Source of the DNA: JAIQFL01 sp035501495
GTDB taxonomy: Bacteria; Acidobacteriota; Terriglobia; Bryobacterales; Bryobacteraceae
NCBI GenBank assembly: GCA_035501495.1
Contig: DATJWB010000314.1
Location: forward strand, 62,001-126,000
Direction: 5' to 3'
Length of the DNA: 64,000 bases
The first letter of the stretch is position 1. Each line of letters opens with the position of its first letter. The position numbers and the translations under genes were made by a program. Shown here piece by piece: positions 57,228 through 64,000 of this stretch. The notes beneath the pieces were generated by a model. It was not told the origin of the DNA and did no database searches. It saw only the letters and a program-made list of their open reading frames with translations.

Positions 57228-59879
57228 ATGATCGGCTGGCGATGGGTATACCGTGTGCGCCTTCGCTTGCGGAGTGTGTTCCTCCGCGAGCAGGTGGAAC
57301 GGGAACTCGACGAGGAGTTCCGCTTCCACCTGGAGCAGCGGATCGAGCAGGAGATCGCCCGCGGACTGACGCCCGCGCAGGCCCGCTCCGCCGCTCTCCG
57401 CGCCATGGATGGAATCCTGCAGAAGAAGGAGGAGTGCCGCGACCTGCGGCGCGTGAATCTCGTGGATGCTCTACTGCAAGACCTGCGGTACGCGTCGCGG
57501 TCCCTGCGGCAAAACCCGATCTTCGCTGCGGTGACCGTGCTGACGCTGACTTTGGGGATGGGAGCCACCATGGCCATCCTCACGATCGTGAATTCCGTGT
57601 TGCTGCGCCCCTTGCCCTTTCCAGCAGCGGGACGACTGGTGGCCTTGTCGGCCACCACCGAAACCAGGCCGAAGGACTCCACGTCATTTCCCGATTTCCA
57701 CGACTGGCAGCAGGCCCGGTCCTTCTCCGGCGCGGCAGCCTGGCGTCGGGACCAGTTCACTCTCACCGGCGGAGGCCCGCCCGAATCCGTCACGGGTTTG
57801 CGGGCCTCGTATGAACTGCTTCGGGTGCTGGGGATCGGCCCGGCGATCGGCCGCTCGTTCGAGCAGCGGGAGCAGCAGCACAAGAGCCCCGTTGCGCTCA
57901 TCAGCCACGCGCTGTGGATGCGCCGCTTCGGCGGTGACGCGGGCGCCCTCGGACAGACGATTGTCCTGAACGGCGACGACTACGCGGTGATCGGAGTACT
58001 GCCGAGGGATTTCCGCTTCCCTTTGACCGGCGATCCCGCTGTGCTGGTTCCGATTACCGAAAGTCCTGACCGAAGCCGTGGTTATCTCTTCGCCATCGCG
58101 CGACTGCAGCCGGGCGTTCGCATAGCGGCGGCGCAGCGCGAATTGGACGGCATCGCCGCGCGCTTGCAGCAGGCGTTTCCGTACTCGAACCGGGGCCGCG
58201 GCATCAGGGCGGTCGCTCTCCAGGACGCCGCGGCGGGCGACGTCCGTGTTCCGCTCCTGATCCTGATGTCCGCGGCGGTCTTCGTCATGCTGATCGGGTG
58301 CGCCAATGTCGGAAACCTGATGCTCGCGCGGGGAATCGCGCGGCGGTCCGAATTCGCGTTGCGGACAGCACTGGGTGCGGGAGCCGCTCGCCTCGCCAGC
58401 CAACTCCTGACCGAGAGCGCCGTGCTCGCGACGGCGGCCGCGCTGGTGGGATCGGCGTCCGCTGTCTGGGGAAGCGGACTGCTCGCCGGAGCCCTGGCGC
58501 AGCGATTCGCTTTGCCCGTCATCACGCCCGACTGGCGGCTGCTCGCCATTGGCTTGACGCTTACCATGGTCTGCGGTTTGCTCTGCGGTCTTCCGCCGGC
58601 GCTGACAGCCGCGAGATCGCGAATCGGCGACGCCCTCAGAGAGGCGACCCGTGGCGCGTCCTCCGGCCGCACCGATCACGGTTTTCGAAACGTGCTGGTG
58701 GTTGGCGAGGTGGCGCTCACATTCGTGCTGCTCGCCGGCGCCGGCCTGATGATCAAAAGCCTGGCGCGGCTCGAACAGACCGAGCTCGGCCTGGATCCCC
58801 GCCACGTGGTGACGGCAGACCTGCCGTTGTCCAAGCGCTATGCGGATCCGCAACGCCGTGCCGCGTTTCTGCGGCAGATTCTGGACTCTCTGGGCGCCCT
58901 GCCGGGGATTGATCAGGCGGCCCTCCACACCGACCCGCCATTTCTGGGAGGCGGGGCGCGAGAGACCTTCCATCTCGAGAACCGCGCGGATCCCGGTCCG
59001 CAACAGGGGCACGTTGCCGCCTTCGATCTCGTGAGCGATGGCTATTTCCGTGCCATGGGAATTCCCCTCCTGCGCGGCCGCAACTTCGATCAGGGTGACA
59101 TTGCAACGGGCGTTCCTGTGGCCATCGTGAATGCCGCGATGGCGCAGCAACTATGGCCGGGAGAGGATCCCCTCGGTAAGCGAATCCGGCTGTACTACGA
59201 CCGGGACCCTGGGCATTGGATTTCGATCGTCGGGGTCGCCGCTGACGTGCGTTATTATGGCCGCGACCTCGATCCGGTTGCGCAGGTGTTTATCCCCTAC
59301 CGGCAGGATCCCTATCGTTCGCTGCCCTATCCGCCGGCTCCTTTTGCGTCGCTGGTTCTGCGTACCGCCGCCGATCCCGCTAGCCTGACCGCGGCGATTC
59401 CGGCGAAGATATGGACCGTGGACAGCGACCAGCCGGTGCAGCACCTGCAGACCATGGAGCAGGCGCTGTCGGACTCGCTGGCTGGCAGGCGCGTGTGCCT
59501 GCTGCTCCTGAGTTACTTCGCGGCAATCGCACTCGCGATGGCGGTTGCTGGGATCTACGGGCTGGTGTCCTACTCGGTGGCGCGGCGCACACCCGAGTTG
59601 GGCATTCGTGCCGCTCTCGGCGCCGGCACCTGGCAGATTGCCGCTCTGGTGGTGCGGGAAGGGGCACTGCTCACGTCTCTCGGAATCGCGATCGGAGTCG
59701 CCGGCGGGCTGCTTCTGACGCGTGTGCTGGCGGCGCTCCTGTACGGCATCACGCCAACCGATCCTGTGACTTTCGTTGAGACGGCGGCATTCTTTTTTGG
59801 TGTCGGGCTGATCGCGGCCTCGATTCCGGCGCAACGGGCGACACGAATCGACCCGGCAGTGTCTCTTCGGAGGGAATAG
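57228..59879 (+). CDS. ADOP-type FtsX/MacB-like permease (2)
   Basis: The 883-aa protein is a paralogue of the permease at 28406. It has an extra N-terminal region of about 70 residues (REQVERELDEEFRFHLEQR, a permease-associated helical domain). The MacB core (LRYASRSLRQNPIFAAVTVL) and two FtsX units follow (ANVGNLMLARGIARRSEFAL, YGLVSYSVARRTPELGIRAA). The end is RATRIDPAVSLRRE. No ATPase gene is adjacent. It probably moves or exports a molecule sensed by the PadR repressor. Length is typical for the PadR-linked class. Confidence 0.9.
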   Translation: MIGWRWVYRVRLRLRSVFLREQVERELDEEFRFHLEQRIEQEIARGLTPAQARSAALRAMDGILQKKEECRDLRRVNLVDALLQDLRYASRSLRQNPIFAAVTVLTLTLGMGATMAILTIVNSVLLRPLPFPAAGRLVALSATTETRPKDSTSFPDFHDWQQARSFSGAAAWRRDQFTLTGGGPPESVTGLRASYELLRVLGIGPAIGRSFEQREQQHKSPVALISHALWMRRFGGDAGALGQTIVLNGDDYAVIGVLPRDFRFPLTGDPAVLVPITESPDRSRGYLFAIARLQPGVRIAAAQRELDGIAARLQQAFPYSNRGRGIRAVALQDAAAGDVRVPLLILMSAAVFVMLIGCANVGNLMLARGIARRSEFALRTALGAGAARLASQLLTESAVLATAAALVGSASAVWGSGLLAGALAQRFALPVITPDWRLLAIGLTLTMVCGLLCGLPPALTAARSRIGDALREATRGASSGRTDHGFRNVLVVGEVALTFVLLAGAGLMIKSLARLEQTELGLDPRHVVTADLPLSKRYADPQRRAAFLRQILDSLGALPGIDQAALHTDPPFLGGGARETFHLENRADPGPQQGHVAAFDLVSDGYFRAMGIPLLRGRNFDQGDIATGVPVAIVNAAMAQQLWPGEDPLGKRIRLYYDRDPGHWISIVGVAADVRYYGRDLDPVAQVFIPYRQDPYRSLPYPPAPFASLVLRTAADPASLTAAIPAKIWTVDSDQPVQHLQTMEQALSDSLAGRRVCLLLLSYFAAIALAMAVAGIYGLVSYSVARRTPELGIRAALGAGTWQIAALVVREGALLTSLGIAIGVAGGLLLTRVLAALLYGITPTDPVTFVETAAFFFGVGLIAASIPAQRATRIDPAVSLRRE

Positions 59880-59915
59880 CGGACGGCGGCGGCCTTTCGT
59901 TGGGGTTTCCAGGAT

Positions 59916-60271
59916 GTGGCGCAGGCACTCCTGCCTGCCGCGTCCCGACTCTTCGGGACGCTTTTTGGCTGCCCGCATCCACTTCATGCCGACGCTTTTG
60001 GCCACTCGACCTGTCGCGCCCAAATGTAGTTATCGGAGCCAACTGAAAAGCTCTGGCATGAGTGAGACGGCAGCTTGCGCGCGCGGAAAAGCCTCTCGCA
60101 GCGCTAACTGCCCCCTGCCGTGGAACAAATCGCGAGAGGACGATCCCCGGCCCGCGTCTTTGTTTTTCAACAACACGTGTCGGAGCGTCGTTAGTAGTCG
60201 GGACGCGGCAGCCTCGAAAACCCCTCGCCGCCACTCGTACTGTACACACCCGTCACGAGTGCCCGCGCCAC
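59916..60271. mobile_element. Palindromic repeat element, copy 5 (before dnaE)
   Basis: The left arm begins GTGGCGCAGGCACTCCTGCC at 59916. It carries GCAGGCA/TGCCTGC and GCGTCCCGA/TCGGGACGC hairpins, then CTTTTTGGC and a second GCCGACGCTTTTGGCC. The right arm, inverted, ends at 60271 (minus strand GTGGCGCGGGCACTCGTG) and includes GCTGCCGCGTCCCGACT. About 175 nt between them show nothing recognisable. It fills the gap between the ADOP permease and dnaE. Confidence 0.78.
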
Positions 60272-60361
60272 GTCTGACTTGCTAACATGAAGGTACTCCC
60301 ACCCTCCCCCGGGCGGACGCAGGCCCGCTCGCCTGCGCAATCTGAGGAGCCGGCTTTCGAC

Positions 60362-63300
60362 ATGTCTTTCTGCCACCTGCACTGCCATACCGATTACTCC
60401 CTGCTTGACGGCGCTTGCGAGATCGATCAGTTGATGAAGATCGTGGCCGAGCAGAAGATGCCCGCGGTCGCCATGACCGATCACGGAAACCTGTTCGGCG
60501 CGGTGCAGTTCTATAACGCCGCCAAGGCAGCGGGCGTCCATCCCGTGATCGGCTGCGAAATGTATGTCTCGCAGCAAGGCCACAAGACCCGCTCCGAAGG
60601 CGACCGCTACAACCATCTGGTGTTGCTGTGTGAGAACCAGGAGGGCTATCGCAACCTGATCCGCCTGGTCTCGACCGCCTACCTGGATGGGTTTTATTAC
60701 AAGCCTCGCGTCGATCTCGACCTGCTTTCGGCACATGCCAAGGGCCTCATCTGCCTCTCCGCCTGCCTGCGCGGCCATATTCCCGAGACCATTCTTTCCG
60801 ACAAGTACGAAGACGCGCGCCGCATGGCCCACACCTACGCCGACATCTTCGGGAAAAATAACTTCTTCCTGGAAGTGCAGGACCATCACCTCGACCAGGA
60901 CAAGCGCCTCACCCCGCAATTGAACCGCCTGTCGCACGAGACCGGACTGCCGCTGGTCGCAACCAACGATTCTCATTACCTTCGCAAGGAAGACGCGCGC
61001 GCGCACGAAATCCTGATGTGCATCCAGACCGGCAAGGGCTTCAACGACCCGAACCGCATGCGCTGGAACACGCCGGACTTCTACCTGAAGTCGCGCGACG
61101 AGATGATGGAGCTGTTCGGCGAACTGGAAGACGCGCTCGACCGCACCTGGGAAATCGCCCAGCGCTGCAACGTGAAGCTCGAAAAGGTGAAGGAGCCGTT
61201 TCCCAGGTTCGACGTTCCGGAAGGCCACTCCGCGGATACCTACTTCGAATACGTGGCGCGGACGGGATTCGAAAAACGCCGCCCGCGGCTGGAGACGCTG
61301 CGCGCCAAGGGCGCACTGAAGCACGATCTTGCGGAATATGCCGAGCGCCTGGATCGCGAAATTCAGATGATTCAGAAGATGAAGTTCTCGGGCTATTTTC
61401 TGATCGTCTGGGACTTCATCCGCTACGCCAAAGCGCAGGGGATTCCGGTGGGCCCGGGGCGCGGATCGGCGGCCGGCAGCCTGGTCGGCTACGCCATGGC
61501 GATCACCGATATCGACCCGCTGCAGTACGGTCTGCTCTTCGAGCGCTTCCTGAACCCGGAGCGCGTGAGCATGCCCGATATCGACGTGGACTTCTGTATG
61601 AATCGCCGCGGCGAGGTGATTCAGTACGTCACCGAGAAATACGGCCGCGAGCAGGTGGCGCAAATCATCACGTTCAACACGCTTCAGGCGCGCGCCGCAA
61701 TCAAGGATGTGGGCCGCGTTCTCGAAATCCCCTTCGCGGACGTGGAGCGCATCACCAAAATGGTGCCCAACGTCCTGAACATCTCGCTCACCGAGGCGAT
61801 GGAGCAGGAGCCGGGGTTCGCTGAAGCATCGAAAAAGGACCCGCGTGTGGACGACGTGCTGAAGGTCGCGCTGCGCCTGGAAGGGCTGGCTCGCAACTGC
61901 TCCGTGCACGCCGCTGGCGTGGTGATCTCGCCCGAACCGCTCAAGGAACTGGTGCCGCTCTACAAGACGAACCGCGACGAAATTGTGACGCAGTTCGACA
62001 TGGGCGGCCTCGAGAAGCTGTCGCTGTTGAAAATGGATTTTCTTGGGCTCACGACGCTCACCCTGATCCAGGATGCGTTGCGGCTGATCAAGAAACGGCA
62101 TGACGTCGAAATTGTGCCCGAGGATTTGCCCCTCGACGATCCGAAGACCTACGAGATCTTCTCCAAGGGCTTCACCAGCGGCGTGTTCCAGTTCGAATCG
62201 TCAGGCATGCAGGACATCCTGCGGCGCTACCAGCCGAGCCGCCTGGAAGACCTCACCGCGCTCAATGCTCTCTACCGCCCCGGACCGATCCAGGGCGGCA
62301 TGGTGGACGACTTCATCGAACGCAAATGGGGACGCCGCGCCGTGCAGTACGACATTGCCGAGCTGAAAGAGTTGCTCGAGGAGACCTACGGCGTGATTGT
62401 CTACCAGGAGCAGGTGATGCAGATCTCCAACCGCATCGCCGGCTATTCGCTGGGTGAAGCCGACCTGCTGCGCCGCGCCATGGGTAAGAAAAAGCCCGAG
62501 GAGATGGCCAAGCAGCGCGAACGCTTCATTCAGGGCGCGCTGGAGCGCAAGTTTCCGCAGAAGAAGGTCGAGAAGATCTTCGACCTGATGGAGCAGTTCG
62601 CGGGCTACGGCTTCAACAAGTCGCATTCCGCGGCGTACGCCTATCTGGCCTTCGTCACGGCGTACCTGAAGGCGCACTACCCGGTGGACTTCATGGCGGC
62701 GCTGCTGACCTCGGAAACCGGCAACACCGCGAAAATCGTGAAGTACATCAACGAGTGCCGCGACATGCAGATCCTTATCCTGCCGCCGGACGTGGATCAT
62801 TCGGAGTGGAGCTTTACGCCGGACGGAAACGCGATCCGCTTCGGCCTGGGTGCGGTCAAGAATGTCGGACAGTCGGCGGTGGAGGCGATCGCGCGGGCGC
62901 GCGCGGAGTCCGGCCGCTTCGGGTCACTGCACAATTTCTGTGAGAAGGTGGACCTGAGTGCGGTCAACCGCCGCATGATCGAGAGCCTTATCCGCGCCGG
63001 TGCCATGGATTCGCTGGAGGGTACGCGTTCGCAGAAGATGGCGGCGGTCGAAGGCGCCATGGAGGCGGGCGCCCGGGCGTGGCGCGACCGCGAGTCCGGG
63101 CAAGTGGGCCTCTTCGGTGAGTTGATGGAGGAGGTCGGCGCGCCGCACGCCGTCCCGCTGCCCAACGTGCCCGATTGGACAGACAAGGAGAAGCTTGCGA
63201 GCGAAAAGGAGATGCTCGGCTTCTGGGTGACGGGGCACCCCCTGGATCGCTATGCGGACAAAGTGTCGGAACTGGCATCGCATGATAGCTCCGGGCTGGA

Positions 63301-63820
63301 CGGGCTCGCGAAAAACACGGAGGTGAAGCTGTGCGGCGTCCTGACGGGTATCACGCGGAAGCGCAACAAGGAAGGGAAGCCGTGGGCCGCGATGACCATC
63401 GAGGATCGCAGCGGCTCTCTCGAGGCGATGGTGTTCGCCACCAGTTACGAACGCCTGGCGCCCGTGGTGGTAGAGGACCAGGCCGTGCTGGTGACCGGGC
63501 TGGTGCTGCCGGAGGAAAACTCGGCGCCCAAGATCTCCGTGCAGGACATCGTGCCGCTCGATAACGCGCGGGTGGACTTGCCTTCGCTGATCTCGATCCG
63601 CGTCTGGCTGGGGCGCAACGGCGGGGTCGATCGGGCGCAGGCGCTCCAGGAGTTATTCCGAAGGAAGCCGGGCGACACGGCCGTACGCCTGCGGTTGGAG
63701 GCTCCCCGGGATTTCTCGGTGCTGCTGGACGTAGCGCCGAAGGTCCGGCCCGATAAGGAATTCCGCGCCGTGGTGGAGACGATCTGCGGCGGCGGGTCCA
63801 TCGAGCGCATCGCGGGATAG
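60362..63820 (+). CDS. dnaE: DNA polymerase III alpha subunit
   Basis: DnaE is the replicative polymerase. From ATG 60362 it has 1152 aa. An N-terminal PHP domain (HLHCHTDYSLLDGACEID, VAMTDHGNLFGAVQF) is followed by the polymerase core (GPGRGSAAGSLVGYAMAITD, MPDIDVDFCMNRRG). The finger region and helix-hairpin-helix (FAGYGFNKSHSAAYAYLAFV) and a C-terminal OB-fold region complete it. This is the DnaE1 type. An ATG at 60287 is an alternative start but its extra 25 residues do not look like the family. GAGGAG lies about 12 nt before 60362. Confidence 0.96.
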   Translation: MSFCHLHCHTDYSLLDGACEIDQLMKIVAEQKMPAVAMTDHGNLFGAVQFYNAAKAAGVHPVIGCEMYVSQQGHKTRSEGDRYNHLVLLCENQEGYRNLIRLVSTAYLDGFYYKPRVDLDLLSAHAKGLICLSACLRGHIPETILSDKYEDARRMAHTYADIFGKNNFFLEVQDHHLDQDKRLTPQLNRLSHETGLPLVATNDSHYLRKEDARAHEILMCIQTGKGFNDPNRMRWNTPDFYLKSRDEMMELFGELEDALDRTWEIAQRCNVKLEKVKEPFPRFDVPEGHSADTYFEYVARTGFEKRRPRLETLRAKGALKHDLAEYAERLDREIQMIQKMKFSGYFLIVWDFIRYAKAQGIPVGPGRGSAAGSLVGYAMAITDIDPLQYGLLFERFLNPERVSMPDIDVDFCMNRRGEVIQYVTEKYGREQVAQIITFNTLQARAAIKDVGRVLEIPFADVERITKMVPNVLNISLTEAMEQEPGFAEASKKDPRVDDVLKVALRLEGLARNCSVHAAGVVISPEPLKELVPLYKTNRDEIVTQFDMGGLEKLSLLKMDFLGLTTLTLIQDALRLIKKRHDVEIVPEDLPLDDPKTYEIFSKGFTSGVFQFESSGMQDILRRYQPSRLEDLTALNALYRPGPIQGGMVDDFIERKWGRRAVQYDIAELKELLEETYGVIVYQEQVMQISNRIAGYSLGEADLLRRAMGKKKPEEMAKQRERFIQGALERKFPQKKVEKIFDLMEQFAGYGFNKSHSAAYAYLAFVTAYLKAHYPVDFMAALLTSETGNTAKIVKYINECRDMQILILPPDVDHSEWSFTPDGNAIRFGLGAVKNVGQSAVEAIARARAESGRFGSLHNFCEKVDLSAVNRRMIESLIRAGAMDSLEGTRSQKMAAVEGAMEAGARAWRDRESGQVGLFGELMEEVGAPHAVPLPNVPDWTDKEKLASEKEMLGFWVTGHPLDRYADKVSELASHDSSGLDGLAKNTEVKLCGVLTGITRKRNKEGKPWAAMTIEDRSGSLEAMVFATSYERLAPVVVEDQAVLVTGLVLPEENSAPKISVQDIVPLDNARVDLPSLISIRVWLGRNGGVDRAQALQELFRRKPGDTAVRLRLEAPRDFSVLLDVAPKVRPDKEFRAVVETICGGGSIERIAG

Positions 63821-63980
63821 CAGTGGACGTGGGCACCATTCAGGTACCCGCGTGCCAAGGCCCCCTAGACTATTAGTTGACTATTCCGCAAGGCCTCGGG
63901 CAATGTACCCTGACACCGAATCGGCTCGCCCGGCACGGACTTCGCTGTGGACTCGGTCGAGTTGATCGTTGGGTAAACTG
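63821..63980 (+). other. Gap after dnaE
   Basis: The 160 nt between dnaE and the window end contain no supported gene. GACTATT occurs twice (about 63869-63887), and TTGACT in that stretch could be a -35 box. No convincing -10 box is seen. Confidence 0.3.
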
Positions 63981-64000
63981 ATGGCGATCTTCGACCTCGT
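63981..64000 (+). CDS. Possible start of accA, cut by the window end
   Basis: ATGGCGATCTTCGACCTCGT would encode MAIFDL and continue out of the window. accA (acetyl-CoA carboxylase alpha) often follows dnaE and starts similarly, but six residues cannot prove it. Confidence 0.3.

Noticed and set aside
60191..62101. About 636-codon open frame opposite dnaE
   Set aside because: Antisense shadow of dnaE. Its composition is rich in His, Leu and Val in shadow pattern and has no recognisable domain.

Overview
This 64 kb window is high-GC bacterial chromosome, almost certainly from an acidobacterium of the Solibacter/Bryobacterales type. This is inferred from content: two large FtsX/MacB-like 'ADOP' permeases (one paired with a PadR repressor), a winged-helix plus PD40 beta-propeller membrane regulator with decayed copies beside it, and a small CLDCGKEFAYDW zinc-ribbon-like protein. 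I saw no rRNA, tRNA, CRISPR array, phage or transposase gene. Gene starts were adjusted by ribosome binding site, overlap and family length. Most other long open frames are antisense shadows in GC-rich sequence.

Layout. 1-787: C-terminal part of a sodium/solute symporter. 943-7347: a tight flagellar basal-body and export operon, flgB-flgC-fliE-fliF-fliG-fliH-fliI-fliJ, mostly with overlapping genes. 7374-8213: hemQ-like coproheme decarboxylase. 8230-14413: a redox module. A sigma-54 enhancer-binding protein with a cysteine-rich PAS domain is divergent from a small monoheme cytochrome, a receiver-like protein, a protein with two CX2CX8CX7C repeats, a small membrane protein, a nonaheme cytochrome c fused to a b-type membrane domain, and a NapC-like multiheme cytochrome. 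A near-consensus sigma-54 promoter sits just before the first cytochrome gene. 14382-18309: a secreted metalloprotease-like protein, two decayed PD40 copies and one intact copy. 18610-28277: alaS, a YpdA-like reductase, a small Cys protein, anmK, mutS and glutamate dehydrogenase. 28406-34458: an ADOP permease, a secreted fumarylacetoacetase-fold protein, an amidohydrolase and KDPG aldolase.

34474-51102 is a duplicated heavy-metal-type RND efflux region. There are two TolC-HlyD-CzcA operons (A and B), each divergent from regulatory genes. Unit B faces a membrane PAS histidine kinase and its NarL-type response regulator. Unit A faces a response regulator whose phospho-acceptor Asp is replaced by Glu. 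A second protein, downstream of unit B, carries the kinase's membrane-PAS sensor fused directly to a LuxR-type DNA-binding domain. A two-domain universal stress protein is attached to operon B. 51171-59879: a RibD/DHFR-fold reductase, a secreted alpha/beta hydrolase-domain protein, acyl-CoA dehydrogenase, a small secreted protein, an amidase, and a PadR-ADOP permease pair. 60362-63820: dnaE, followed by what may be the first codons of accA.

The most interesting unexplained structure is a dispersed palindromic repeat family. Its arms begin GTGGCGC(A/G)GGCACTC, form tandem short hairpins, and often end in a T-run followed by GG. I find it at 26631-26974, 38749-38865, 47377-47575, 51104-51198 and 59916-60271, with looser relatives near 16027-16094 and 21266-21345. 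Copies sit exactly at the TolC/HlyD junction in both RND operons. In operon A the copy is 117 bp, in frame, and becomes part of the HlyD N-terminus. In a fifth locus a copy supplies the last codons of a reductase gene. Several genes also show a -10 hexamer exactly 7 nt before their ATG, which suggests leaderless mRNAs.
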